In this document: positions 8,601 through 17,301 of the stretch, piece after piece
Layout of the letters: each line of letters starts with the position of its first letter
Numbering within the stretch: the first letter of the stretch is position 1
Assembly: GCA_041890515.1 (NCBI GenBank)
Contig: JASDWX010000052.1
Coordinates: forward strand, 1 to 21,841
Direction: 5' to 3'
DNA from: Colwellia_A sp041890515
GTDB lineage: Bacteria > Pseudomonadota > Gammaproteobacteria > Enterobacterales > Alteromonadaceae
Length of the DNA: 21,841 nt
Notes under the pieces: generated by a model
Seen by the model: only the letters and a program-made list of their open reading frames with translations
The model's database searches: none
Told to the model about the DNA's origin: nothing
Translations under genes and position numbers: made by a program

Positions 8601-9269
8601 TCTACAGTCCTTTCGATACTACTTAGCCTACAAGCTAAGTTATCGTGAAATCGAAGAAATATTTGCTGAGCGAAATATTCATTTTGACCACTCCTGCTTA
8701 AATCGTTGGGTGAACAACTATAGCCCATCACTTGAAGCTAATTTTAAAACAAGAAAACCTAACGTGGCAGACTCGTGGCGAATAGATGACAGCTACCTCA
8801 AAATCAAAATCAAAATCAAAATCAAAAGGAAATGGGTTTACTATTATCGAGCGGCTGATATATATATGGCGCTATTGTTGATTTTTACTTGAGTGAAACG
8901 CTTGATGAGCTGGCTGCAAGGGCATTTTTTGACAAAGTACTAAACAGTAATGGCTTACCCAGTCGAGTGGTGACGGATAAAAGCAGAGCGAATATTGTGT
9001 CGCTTGATCCCCTCAATGTTCAGCTTTGGTTGTCAGGATATATGCTGTGTATGATTGAAGTGTTAACCGTGAAATACCTTAATAATATTGCCGAGTAAAG
9101 TCATCGAAAAGTGAAAGATAAAATGTACCAATGCTTAGGGTGGAAGTCTTGGGTTGGAGCAGAAGCGACATTAGTGGGTGTTGAGCTTTGCTCGATGCTC
9201 AAACAAGGACAGATGATTGACTCAGAAGATAAAACGGTATAAGAGCAATTTTATTCGCTTGCAGCCTAG
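8590..9269 (+). pseudogene. IS6-family transposase, broken
   Basis: The readable protein runs from about ILQSFRYYLAYKLSYREIEE (helix-turn-helix region) through SCLNRWVNNYSPSLEANF and DSWRIDDSYLKIK (first catalytic Asp in RIDD), then SRVVTDKS (second Asp) and YLNNIAE before SHRKVKDKM (third acidic residue), as in IS26-like transposases (~230 residues). Defects: the N-terminus is missing; a CAAAAT repeat (8799-8828) inserts extra I-K residues after YLKIK; a frameshift lies near 8865 (reading resumes as GAIVDFYLSETLDELAARAF); a TAA follows NNIAE (9096-9098) and another TAA lies near 9240. The ancestral stop is TAG at 9267-9269. No functional transposase can be made. Confidence 0.88.
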
Positions 9270-9332
9270 TTGTTTCTGAGGAAAACGTCACCTTCAATTA
9301 AGGCGACGGAATTTGAGTTTGCGACATAGCCC
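8601..9332 (+). mobile_element. IS6-family insertion sequence remnant
   Basis: The right end is recognisable as TTTGCGACATAGCCC (9318-9332), whose reverse complement starts GGGCTATGTCGCAAA and resembles IS6-family terminal repeats of the GGnnCTGTnGCAAA kind. The left end and the start of the transposase are gone, replaced by the IS66 fragment. The boundary at about 8601 is approximate. The transposase inside is described separately. Confidence 0.75.
8799..8828 (+). repeat. CAAAAT hexamer microrepeat inside the IS6 transposase
   Basis: Four perfect copies of CAAAAT followed by CAAAAG. In the transposase frame this adds I-K dipeptides between YLKIK and KWVYYYRA, where relatives have a single glycine. 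The pattern suggests slippage expansion after the gene had become non-functional; being a multiple of three, it keeps the frame. Confidence 0.9.
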
Positions 9333-9396
9333 ATTATCGCGATAGATTGCGGATAGATGATTTAAGAGACCCACAATTGCTTATTGAGTCACGAAC
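9333..9396. other. 64-bp spacer between two IS remnants
   Basis: Lies between the IS6 right end and the IS66 left end. It contains a small palindrome, TATCGCGATA (9336-9345). The first 8 bases (9333-9340) and the last 8 (9389-9396) are where target duplications of the two elements would be, but the partner copies cannot be found because the other element ends are lost. Confidence 0.4.
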
Positions 9397-9765
9397 GTAA
9401 GCGATCATTTTAAGGCGTATTCCATCCTAGCCTAAATCCTTTAAAGTAATACCCTCATCACTTACCAAAAAAAACAATGACTAATATCCATAGAACACCT
9501 GAGCAATGGCAACAAATTGTCAAGCAACATGCATCAAGTGGTTTACAAATAAAAGCCTTATGTAAACAACAAAAAATAAACCCATCAAGCTTCTATGTAT
9601 GGCGTAAACGGTTAGCATTAACAAACAACTCGTTTTGCCCAACCTTAACTAACAAGTCTATACCAGTAGAGGAGCATCAGGATGATTGGGTGAATATTGT
9701 GCCTGATAAAGTAGCAGCATCAACAGGTTGAGATATGGAATTATCTTTGGATGATGGAAAAAGTA
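9397..9765 (+). pseudogene. IS66-family accessory gene tnpA, truncated, with left element end
   Basis: ATG at 9477 opens an 84-codon frame, THRTPEQWQQIVKQHASSG-like at its start, with a helix-turn-helix region (IKALCKQQKINPSSFYVWRK) typical of IS66 TnpA (OrfA, HTH_Tnp_1 type). The frame ends at TGA 9729-9731. Reading on in the same frame gives DMELSLDDGK, which matches the normal family C-terminus WDxELxLxNG, so the TGA probably replaced a TGG. Homology stops near 9762, where the IS1634 reading frame begins. GTAAGCG at 9397-9403 marks the likely left end of the element, as in other IS66 members. tnpB and tnpC are absent here. Confidence 0.78.
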
Positions 9766-11360
9766 ATGGCGTCATCTTCAACAAAGGGTCTTGATCATTT
9801 AAGTTTGATTTCTGGTATGAACAAAGAGCTTGGTATGACCAAATCACTTGATAAGGCTCTCCCTGAGCAAAGTGATGATAAGCTGATTTCTTAGGGTCAA
9901 CTTGTTGAAGCCATTATTTTAAAAGGCCTTTTTTTTGTTGGACGTTTACTGTGCATATGTATCCACAATACTTTAAAGAACGCCCTGTGGAGGGTCTTAT
10001 AGGTTAAGGGATCAAAGTGGAGTATATTAATAATGATGCGCGGGGTCGCTGTATTGATAAACTTTATGATGCTGGTGTCTCAGGTATTTACCAAACGTTA
10101 TCTGCTAATGTTGTGAAACACCTAGAGCTTTCTCGCGAAGGTATTAATTTAGACTCGACAAGTCTTCATATTGATGGCAATTATGGGCATGACGAAGACA
10201 GCAAAGCTGTTAAAATCGTTCGAGGTTATAGTCGAGACCATCGCCCAGACTTGAATCAGGTTTTACTTAACTTGACCACCGAAAACAAAGTGGGTATTCC
10301 TGTATTCATGCAGGCAGCTAGTGGCAACATTAATGATAATGAAGGTTTTAACAACATTGTTAAACACCATATTATCAGCTTGAAAGCCACTCAAGATAGC
10401 TAATGTTTTATAGCGGATGCCGCGCTTTACACAGCAGAAACAATCCAATCACTTAATGAACAAAAACAGTTGTTTATTGCTCGTGCTCCACAAAAGTTAA
10501 AGCGAGTTAAAGAAGCTATTGCTCAACAATATACGTTACATTTGAATAACTGGACGATGGTTATTGTGATGCATGGCTAACGTTTGATTATGGCGAAGTA
10601 AAGCAACGCTGGTTATTAATCAAAGTGCACAAGCGAAAAAAAGACAACAACATACGCTAGATAAGCGTATGGAAAAAGAATCAAACGCGAACATAAAAGC
10701 ATTCAACAAATTGAGTCGCCAACGTTTTTGCTGTTCATTAAATGCAGATAAAGCATTAAACATATGGCTGAAATCTAAAAACGAGCTTGCTATCAGTGAC
10801 TGAGAAATATTCAAGCACGCCGTATTTAATCAAAGTGGCCGCCCTAAGCTAAATCAACAGCCCCAAGCTATGAATATCAAATAACAGGGCTGTTTTACTG
10901 GTCGTTAAAAAATAGGGAACAGCGATTACAAGACAAAGGCATGTTTATGTTAGCAACCAATTATTTGAGTGAAGCACTTACAATGGAGAAAATGCTTAGC
11001 CTTTATAAATCACAACAAAGTGTAGAAAAGGGGTTTAGGTTCTTAAAAAGCCCAGACTTTTTAACTTCATCGCTTTATTTGAAAAAACCAGAAAGAATTG
11101 AAGTTCTACTCATGGTAATGACGTGCTGTTTAATGGTTTACGCTGCATTAGAACATAAAATTAGAAGAGAACTAAAGGCTCAGTCTGCATACTTTCCTAA
11201 CTTAAAATACAAACCTTGTCAAAACCCAACCGCTCGTTGGGTATTCTTTTGCTTTTAGGGAATTCATGTATTAACGATCAGTGCTGAGCAACAACGGGTC
11301 TTAAATCTAGAAGAGAGGAACAGTATTATCATTAATTGCATGGGTAGCATCTATCAATAA
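9766..11360 (+). pseudogene. IS1634-family transposase, multiply disrupted
   Basis: Pieces in several frames read as one IS1634-type DDE transposase: MASSSTKGLDHLSLISGMNK from 9766; LDSTSLHIDGNYG and VRGYSRDHRPDLNQV around 10155-10260 (catalytic Asp regions); FIADAALYTAETIQSLNEQ near 10405; LDKRMEKES and AFNKLSRQR around 10660-10730; and KGMFMLATNYLSEALTMEKM with QQSVEKGFRFLKSPDF from 10941, ending CMGSIYQ with TAA at 11358-11360. Inactivating changes include TAG at 9892, a frameshift near 9930-9980, TAA at 10401, further frameshifts near 10570, 10650 and 10880, and TAG at 11256-11258. The element has no recognisable left end: the ATG follows the IS66 tnpA remnant directly, so a deletion fused the two. 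Confidence 0.88.
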
Positions 11361-11391
11361 ATTTATTCCTAAAAGTGCTGTGGAATGTCAG
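11349..11391 (+). repeat. 43-nt inverted repeat, right copy
   Basis: Covers the last three sense codons of the IS1634 remnant, its TAA, and about 31 bp beyond. Its reverse complement is found at 2178-2220 with three transitions. It contains a short internal palindrome, ATTCC...GGAAT (11364-11368 / 11382-11386). This is the probable right end of the IS1634-type element, though the matching left terminal repeat is not visible next to the transposase. Confidence 0.85.
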
Positions 11392-11539
11392 ATTTAGGTA
11401 ATATTACGATGCTACGATTTCCTCAATAGATTATTTCCTTAAAGATAATAAGTATTTAAATCAAAAACAAAGCGTTTGGATCCATATCTTTTATTTATAG
11501 CGCAAAGATTTTTATGCGTATACACAGATGAAGTAGACC

Positions 11540-12208
11540 TTAGTTTTTCAAGTTCATCATGTTTCCAATGACTCTGCGAACAGTTGCGTTAATTTTTTCT
11601 AGTGCTAGTACATTGCTGGGCATTGCTACGTTTCTATATTCAAGTTGTGTAAAGACAGTTAACATAATATCAGCATCAATTTGAGGGTTGCGTGAACTTA
11701 AAAATTCACATAATCGAATATATGGAGCTAATAATGTTGTACGGTGCATATCGGCTAAAGCGTGTAATTGTGGACTTACTTGAACTTCAGTGAATAATAA
11801 TTGTTGTACGGTAAGTTCAACAGGAGAGTCGACTATGCTTTTTACTAATTGTTGAGTGATCATATCAGACAACTTATCACGCAAATTTTCTTTATCACTC
11901 ACCTTACGTAAGTTTTTTTTATTTACATTACTCAATAAATCAATAGCAGGCTGCCAAGCTAAGCTTGTTTTTGCTGTTATTTGTGAAGAACATAAGGTAA
12001 ACGCTTGATGAACTAGCTCTTGTATATCTTTAAAGTAATACGTTGTCAGAGAAAGTTGTATATCGGCCTGCTTAGCAATAGCACGATGTGTAGTACCTTT
12101 TATTCCATTTTTTGCCAATACTTCAGTTGCTGATTGTAATATAAGCAACCGAGTTTTTTCACCTTTGCTCTGTCGTTTTACTGTCGGACTTTCCTTAGTC
12201 AAAAACAT
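11540..12208 (-). CDS. TetR-family transcriptional regulator
   Basis: A 222-residue DNA-binding regulator. The N-terminal helix-turn-helix is clear at about residues 22-62: RLLILQSATEVLAKNGIKGT, then HRAIAKQADIQLSLTTYYFK, then DIQELVHQAF, the standard TetR pattern. The C-terminal ligand domain (80-222) is not diagnostic. It lies 264 bp downstream of fadE on the same strand and may respond to an acyl-CoA or related ligand and control fadE or itself; that is inference from position. In Alteromonadales, TetR proteins such as PsrA do regulate fatty-acid genes, but I see no GAAAC/GTTTC PsrA-type motif here. The ATG has only a weak ribosome site. Confidence 0.88.
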   Translation of the reverse strand: MFLTKESPTVKRQSKGEKTRLLILQSATEVLAKNGIKGTTHRAIAKQADIQLSLTTYYFKDIQELVHQAFTLCSSQITAKTSLAWQPAIDLLSNVNKKNLRKVSDKENLRDKLSDMITQQLVKSIVDSPVELTVQQLLFTEVQVSPQLHALADMHRTTLLAPYIRLCEFLSSRNPQIDADIMLTVFTQLEYRNVAMPSNVLALEKINATVRRVIGNMMNLKN

Positions 12209-12293
12209 ATCATTTAGGCCATATAGTTTTAGTTAACATAAATTTAACTTATTTTTAGCGCTAATTCAATCGACAAACGAAGAATATCGTAAT

Positions 12294-12315
12294 CTGTCTT
12301 TTTAAAAATAGACAG
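12294..12315. promoter_or_regulatory. Near-palindrome upstream of the TetR gene
   Basis: CTGTCT and AGACAG form the arms of a 22-bp near-palindrome with a T5/A5 centre and one unpaired base. It sits about 85-105 bp before the TetR start and could be its own operator, or a small hairpin. Only the symmetry supports it. Confidence 0.35.
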
Positions 12316-12364
12316 GTTATTTGAATAATCAACAATTTAAGACGTTAAGAGTGAGAGGGGAATT

Positions 12365-12391
12365 ATGAGCCCAAGGGCATGTTGGGCTCAT
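12365..12391. terminator. Stem-loop between fadE and the TetR gene
   Basis: A perfect 10-bp stem, ATGAGCCCAA (12365-12374) with TTGGGCTCAT (12382-12391), and a 7-base loop. It lies about 80 bp after the fadE stop in the direction of transcription. On the fadE strand no T-tract follows (AATTCCCC), so it may be a weak terminator or a processing/stability hairpin rather than a classic intrinsic terminator. Confidence 0.5.
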
Positions 12392-12472
12392 TTATGTTTG
12401 GAGTGAGCGGTAATTAACGCGCTTAACCCTTTATGACTTGTAAGTATCAATGTTCTTGTCGGTTACTTCAAT

Positions 12473-14896
12473 TTAACCTTTATGCGCACAAAGTTCTATA
12501 GAGTCAAAATCATCAACGTCAATAGCTGCCTTTCTCCCCAATTCAGTTTTACATAATAATTCTGCTTCTAATTCATTAATGGCATTAGCGGCTAAACCCT
12601 TTTTTGCAACTTCATCAAGATGATAAAAAGGTAAATCGGTAGCAATTGCGTTACAAACTTTTTTAAAGATCGGTTCACATGCAATAACATCGTCTAACGT
12701 TTGCTCAAGTTGTCCTAAAATGTTTTCTGGTTCTCGAGTTAAGTATTGACCATGTCCAAGGCGATCACGCGTCTTACTTGGTGTTTGTAATATCTTTGCA
12801 ACTTTCTGATCGGTAATGTCTGAAGGCTTCTTTAACCATGTGCCCACTGGAAATATCATTGACCTTAAGAATATAGCCACTATTGTATTTGGAAAATTAC
12901 TTATTAAAGCATCAATAGCTTGTTGTGTTTCATACAAACTATCTTCAACAGCCCATTGCAATAATGGGAAATCTTCAGTCTGTCGACCTTCATCATTATA
13001 ACGTTTTAAGCAAGCGGAAGATAAATATAAGTGGCTGAGAACATCACCTAAACGTGCTGAGATTCTCTCTTTACGTTTTAAATCACCGCCAAGTGTTAAC
13101 ATTGATATGTCTGATAACATTGCTAAGTTGCTACTAAACCGAGTTAGCAATTGATAATATCGGGAGGTTTTATCACGAAAGGGTGTTCTTTGTATGCGAG
13201 AACCGGTTAAAGAAAACCATAGGCTACGAACTATATTGCTAACAGCGAAGCCAATATGGCCAAATAAGGCGTGATCAAACTCTTTTAATGCTATTGTGTC
13301 ATCAGTTTGGTTTGCCGCCTCTAATTCGGCTAAAACATAAGGATGACAACGAATAGCTCCTTGACCATAAATAATTAAACTGCGTGTTAATATATTGGCT
13401 CCTTCTACGGTTATTGCTACGGGAGCTCCTTGATAACCTCGGGCAAGATAGTTACTTTCCCCCATACAAATACCTTTTCCGCCATGAATATCCATCGCAT
13501 CATTAACACAGCTTCGCATTTTTTCTGTTAAATGATATTTTGCAATGGCAGAAATAACCGAAGGTTTCTCACCTAAATCGATAGCACCTGTCGACATAGT
13601 TGTCACAGCATCCATTAAGTAAGCATTTCCACCGATCCGCGCGAGTGCTTCCTCAATACCTTCCATTTTACCAATAGGTATTTTAAATTGGCGGCGTATT
13701 CTGCTGTAAGCTCCGGTAGCAAGCGCTAATGATTTTATGCCACCCGCACTATTTGAAGGGAGTGTAATTGCACGGCCAACCGATAAACACTCAACTAGCA
13801 TAAGCCAGCCTTGACCTGCCATTTCAGCACCACCAATGATGAAATCAATTGGCACAAATACATCGTTGCCTTGTGTTGGGCCATTTTGGAAAGGAACGTT
13901 AAGTGGGAAATGTCGACGTCCCGTGATAACGCCGTTGAGTTTTGTTGGGATGAGTGCGCAAGTAATGCCCAAATCAACTGTTTCACCCAATAAGTTATCG
14001 GGGTCTTTAAGTTTAAAAGCTAAACCGAGTACTGTGGCAATGGGGGCTAAAGTGATGTAACGTTTGTCCCAAGTTAATGACATCCCAAGTACTTCTTTAC
14101 CTTCAAAATTACCGTAACAAACAATACCTTCATCGGGAATTGCGCCTGCATCTGAACCTGCTTCAGGACTCGTAAGTGCAAAACAAGGTATCTCATCACC
14201 AACCGCTAAACGGGGAAGGTAGTGGTCTTGTTGCTCTTTTGTGCCATAGAGTTGTAATAATTCGCCGGGGCCTAAAGAATTAGGTACACCGACAGTACTT
14301 GCTAAAACAGTACTTACGCCTGATAATTTTTGTAAAATTCGAGATTGTGCGTAAGCACAGAATTCTAGACCGCCATATTTCTTTTTAATGATCATGGCGA
14401 AGAATTTATTTTCTTTCAAAAATAGCCATACTTCTGGTGATAGGTCGGCATCAACATGGGTTGTTTGCCAGTCATTCATCATTTTACAAACGGCTTCAAC
14501 AGGACCATTTATAAAAGCTTGTTCTTCGACACTTAAACGAGGCGTTTCATAATTATGTAGTTTCTTCCAATCAGGAGAACCACGAAATAGTTCGGCTTCA
14601 AACCATGTCGTGCCAGCGTCTATTGCTTCTTGTTCAGTTTTAGACATTTGCGGCATAATCGTTCTGAAAAATTTAAGCAGAGGTAAGCTAATATACTGCT
14701 TTCTAAATTCAGATATATTCAATGGTAGTGCAACAATTGCAAATATTACCCAACTAAGAAAAGAGAGTACATCAAAAAAAGTGCCTAGCGCCATTAATGC
14801 TACAAAACTTAAGGTGAAAGTCGATAATGCTGCGCGGGTATATGCCATAAAACCTGTTAAAATAATGGCATAAATGACCCAAGTAAATTGTTCCAT
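12473..14896 (-). CDS. fadE: Long FadE-type acyl-CoA dehydrogenase
   Basis: An 807-residue protein matching the E. coli FadE class (814 residues), the first dehydrogenation step of fatty-acid beta-oxidation. Residues 1-60 are hydrophobic with two to three likely membrane segments (WVIYAIILTGFMAYTRAA; TLSFVALMALGTFFDVL; FLSWVIFAIVALPLNI), so it is probably inner-membrane associated. The dehydrogenase core includes FALTSPEAGSDAGAIPD (FAD loop), RYITLAPIATVLGLAF, DIHGGKGICMG and AITVEGANILTRSLIIYGQG; Glu498 in VEGAN is the expected catalytic position. The C-terminal ~230 residues are the FadE-specific region. AAAGGA eight bases before the ATG supports the start. It is divergent from the yafJ-type gene; fadE and yafJ are also near neighbours in E. 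coli. A partial FadR-like site is at 14937-14953. Confidence 0.95.
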   Translation of the reverse strand: MEQFTWVIYAIILTGFMAYTRAALSTFTLSFVALMALGTFFDVLSFLSWVIFAIVALPLNISEFRKQYISLPLLKFFRTIMPQMSKTEQEAIDAGTTWFEAELFRGSPDWKKLHNYETPRLSVEEQAFINGPVEAVCKMMNDWQTTHVDADLSPEVWLFLKENKFFAMIIKKKYGGLEFCAYAQSRILQKLSGVSTVLASTVGVPNSLGPGELLQLYGTKEQQDHYLPRLAVGDEIPCFALTSPEAGSDAGAIPDEGIVCYGNFEGKEVLGMSLTWDKRYITLAPIATVLGLAFKLKDPDNLLGETVDLGITCALIPTKLNGVITGRRHFPLNVPFQNGPTQGNDVFVPIDFIIGGAEMAGQGWLMLVECLSVGRAITLPSNSAGGIKSLALATGAYSRIRRQFKIPIGKMEGIEEALARIGGNAYLMDAVTTMSTGAIDLGEKPSVISAIAKYHLTEKMRSCVNDAMDIHGGKGICMGESNYLARGYQGAPVAITVEGANILTRSLIIYGQGAIRCHPYVLAELEAANQTDDTIALKEFDHALFGHIGFAVSNIVRSLWFSLTGSRIQRTPFRDKTSRYYQLLTRFSSNLAMLSDISMLTLGGDLKRKERISARLGDVLSHLYLSSACLKRYNDEGRQTEDFPLLQWAVEDSLYETQQAIDALISNFPNTIVAIFLRSMIFPVGTWLKKPSDITDQKVAKILQTPSKTRDRLGHGQYLTREPENILGQLEQTLDDVIACEPIFKKVCNAIATDLPFYHLDEVAKKGLAANAINELEAELLCKTELGRKAAIDVDDFDSIELCAHKG

Positions 14897-14936
14897 TAAT
14901 TTTCCTTTTTATAAATAAAACCTAAAGATGAACACA

Positions 14937-14953
14937 AAGAGGTCTGAGCATCT
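14937..14953 (-). promoter_or_regulatory. Weak FadR-like site upstream of fadE
   Basis: On the fadE strand this reads AGATGCTCAGACCTCTT. It keeps GCTCAGACC, one change from the FadR core GGTCnGACC, but lacks the symmetric outer bases. It is 41-57 bp before the fadE ATG, a sensible place for repression. It is clearly poorer than the 158-174 site. Confidence 0.4.
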
Positions 14954-15052
14954 TTTTAGCTTAAATCTATGATCAATAAAATACAAATATATTTATCGTT
15001 GTTACCCTATTTATAGGATAATAACGTTAATGATTGTTTAGGAAATAAATTT

Positions 15053-15853
15053 ATGTGTGAACTTTTAGCGATGAGTGCAAGCGTACCCACGGATATTTGC
15101 TTTAGCTTCAGTGGTTTAATGCAACGAGGCGGTAATACAGGTCCACATAAAGATGGCTGGGGAATTACTTTTTATGAAGGTAAAGGTTGTCGTAGTTTTA
15201 AAGATCCATTGCCGAGTGCTGAGTCACCTATAGCTCAGTTGGTGACAAATTATCCTATAAAAAGTGAAGCCGTTATTTGTCATATTCGCCAAGCAAATTC
15301 TGGTGGTATCAGTTTAGAAAACACGCATCCATTTGTGCGTCAAATGTGGGGTAGAAATTGGACTTATGCCCATAATGGACAATTAAAAAATGTTGAATAT
15401 GAACTTCCAGTGAAATTACATATTCCCGTAGGAACTACAGACAGTGAACATGCTTTTTGTTGGATATTAGATCAGATTCATTTTAGGTTTTCAGACCAAG
15501 AGCCCACCGCTGAGGTGTTATTTCACTTTATTGCACAATTGAGTGTCAAAATTAATTCATTGGGTGTGTTTAATGTCAATATTACTAACGGTGAGTATTT
15601 ATTTGCCTATTGTGCAAATAACTTACATTGGATAACCCGACGCTCTCCTTTTGGACGAGCTAGTTTGATTGATGCTGAAGTCGTGATTAACTTCAGTGAA
15701 GAAACAACAGAAAGTGATGTGGTTACTGTTATTGCTACTCAGCCTCTAACGGATGATGAAACATGGCAAAAAATGACAAAAGGGCAGTGGCACTTATTTC
15801 GTTTGGGGGAATCTATTGCTTCAGGACAAGCATTATTGAATATGGAAAATTAA
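15053..15853 (+). CDS. yafJ: YafJ-type class II glutamine amidotransferase
   Basis: A 266-residue protein with the Ntn-hydrolase glutaminase fold. Cys2, exposed after removal of Met1 (MCELLAMSASVPTD), is the expected nucleophile. Other class II signatures are GPHKDGWGITFYE, VICHIRQANSGG, NTHPFVRQMWGRNWTYAHNG and GTTDSEHAFCW. These match E. coli YafJ almost segment by segment, including the tail region with LHWITRRSPFGRASL and VTVIATQPLT. No synthase domain is attached, so the acceptor of the released ammonia is unknown. AGGA ten bases upstream supports the start. The gene is divergent from fadE, sharing a 156-bp intergenic region. It ends converging on the DUF3108 gene, and the stop codons overlap. 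Confidence 0.93.
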   Translation: MCELLAMSASVPTDICFSFSGLMQRGGNTGPHKDGWGITFYEGKGCRSFKDPLPSAESPIAQLVTNYPIKSEAVICHIRQANSGGISLENTHPFVRQMWGRNWTYAHNGQLKNVEYELPVKLHIPVGTTDSEHAFCWILDQIHFRFSDQEPTAEVLFHFIAQLSVKINSLGVFNVNITNGEYLFAYCANNLHWITRRSPFGRASLIDAEVVINFSEETTESDVVTVIATQPLTDDETWQKMTKGQWHLFRLGESIASGQALLNMEN

Positions 15854-16590
15854 TGCATTTCAACAGAAGTAAGTTGTGCATCAAATTGCTCTACATCAGA
15901 TTTTATTTGTTGTATTTTAACCAGTAAATAATTTAGTTCTGGAGCGAACCAAGCGTAGGTTATTTTCCTTTTTTCAATAACTTCTCTTTTTAATCTGATC
16001 GCTTTAACCAAGCCAAAAGGGAGCATTAAATCGTCTTCACCATCATACTGGTAAACGTAGTTTTTTATTTTTCCGGAGTGGCTAATTACAGGGTAAACAA
16101 AAAGTTTTTGTTCTGGGTGTTGAATTAAATTTAAACGGTTTTGTAAGTGATAACTGAGTTTGTCTTGGATATTGATGGGGAAATCGATATTAAGCGCTTT
16201 TTTTTCTTTGAGGTTTGTCGCAATGTTGTCAGCTATGTTGTATTGCCAAGCGTAATTTTTATCACGTCCAGTGCCTTTACGTTGAAAGTTATATTGCATA
16301 GGAGTCACTTTGTGATTGTCGAGCTTTACTAACGAAATTTCTTGGCGGTTGTCTGAAAATATTAACCATTCAATATCTGTTTTATAGCTGTATCTAGCTT
16401 GTTCGGGAGTTAAATACTCTAAGGTTCTAATCGCGGTACCAACAATATCGGCAGATCGTATCAGATTATACTTAGCGGTAAAAGGCTGAATAACATGTTG
16501 TTCTGTTTTGATGTTTGTAGCATTTTCTGCGAAAACCAAACTACTTACCGAGGTTAACACTAGAGCAATACAACATAATTTATTCAGCAT
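15850..16590 (-). CDS. DUF3108 exported protein
   Basis: 246 residues from the ATG at 16590. The longer open frame starts at TTG (16608), but AGG seven bases before the ATG and a clean signal peptide (MLNKLCCIALVLTSVSSLVFA, cut before ENA) favour the ATG. The mature protein (PFTAKYNLIR... RKGTGRDKNYAWQY... LPFGLVKAIRLKREV... YAWFAPELNYLLVKI) follows the DUF3108 pattern: a periplasmic, beta-rich protein of unknown function. It is 35 bp downstream of purN and probably co-transcribed with purM-purN, an arrangement I recall as common in Alteromonadales. Its stop overlaps that of the convergent amidotransferase gene by 3-4 bases. Confidence 0.85.
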   Translation of the reverse strand: MLNKLCCIALVLTSVSSLVFAENATNIKTEQHVIQPFTAKYNLIRSADIVGTAIRTLEYLTPEQARYSYKTDIEWLIFSDNRQEISLVKLDNHKVTPMQYNFQRKGTGRDKNYAWQYNIADNIATNLKEKKALNIDFPINIQDKLSYHLQNRLNLIQHPEQKLFVYPVISHSGKIKNYVYQYDGEDDLMLPFGLVKAIRLKREVIEKRKITYAWFAPELNYLLVKIQQIKSDVEQFDAQLTSVEMH

Positions 16591-16625
16591 TTTATTACCT
16601 ATAATCAATCAATTAATATTTTAAT

Positions 16626-17297
16626 TTATTCACTCGCATAGCCAGAAGCTGGGAGTGCTTCACCTTCAAAAAGTACAGTGTCATTGTGCATAGATATACG
16701 CTGATTACAACACCACTTTACAACTAAAGGATAAATCCTATGCTCTTGTTCGTGAACTCTAAGTGCAAGATCATCAGCAGTATCACCTTCAAAAATAGGT
16801 ACTTTTGCTTGTAATATTACAGGGCCACCATCGAGTTCCTCTGTGACATAATGCACACTCACACCATGCTCTTTATCCCCGGCATCAATAGCGCGTTGAT
16901 GCGTATGTAAACCTTGGTATTTAGGTAATAAAGAAGGATGAATATTGACTAATTTACCTTGGTAATGTTGCACAAATTTTGGCGTTAATATTCTCATAAA
17001 ACCAGCTAAAACGACTACGTCAGCATTATATAAATCAATTTGATTGATTAAAGCTTCGTCGTAAACTTCTCTACTGTCGAAATCTTTATGAGAAAGTACG
17101 CAATGGGCAATTTTAGCATTTTCAGCACGAATTAACCCATAAGCGTCAGCTTTATTTGAAATAACCCCAACAATATTGCCAGGGTAATCTGCAGCTGTAC
17201 AGGCATCTATAATCGCCTGTAAATTTGTGCCGCCACCAGAAATTAGCACAACAATATTGCTCGTTAACTTACTGTCTTGCATATTATTTGACGGCAT
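16626..17297 (-). CDS. purN: Phosphoribosylglycinamide formyltransferase
   Basis: A 223-residue cytosolic enzyme that transfers the formyl group of 10-formyltetrahydrofolate to GAR, giving FGAR in de novo purine synthesis. The phosphate-binding loop ISGGGTNLQAIID is at 19-31. The catalytic trio is visible as Asn118 and His120 (LVNIHPSLLPKYQGLHTHQ) and Asp156 (TEELDGGPV), matching E. coli Asn106/His108/Asp144 with a constant offset of 12. The extra N-terminal dozen residues explain the length. AAAGG upstream of the ATG is the ribosome site. It begins 4 bp after the purM stop, so it is translationally close-coupled to purM. Confidence 0.97.
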   Translation of the reverse strand: MPSNNMQDSKLTSNIVVLISGGGTNLQAIIDACTAADYPGNIVGVISNKADAYGLIRAENAKIAHCVLSHKDFDSREVYDEALINQIDLYNADVVVLAGFMRILTPKFVQHYQGKLVNIHPSLLPKYQGLHTHQRAIDAGDKEHGVSVHYVTEELDGGPVILQAKVPIFEGDTADDLALRVHEQEHRIYPLVVKWCCNQRISMHNDTVLFEGEALPASGYASE

Positions 17298-17301
17298 TAA
17301 C

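Noticed and set aside
8794..8830. CAAAAT repeats as a CRISPR-like array
   Set aside because: Unit is 6 bp with no spacers; simple microrepeat.
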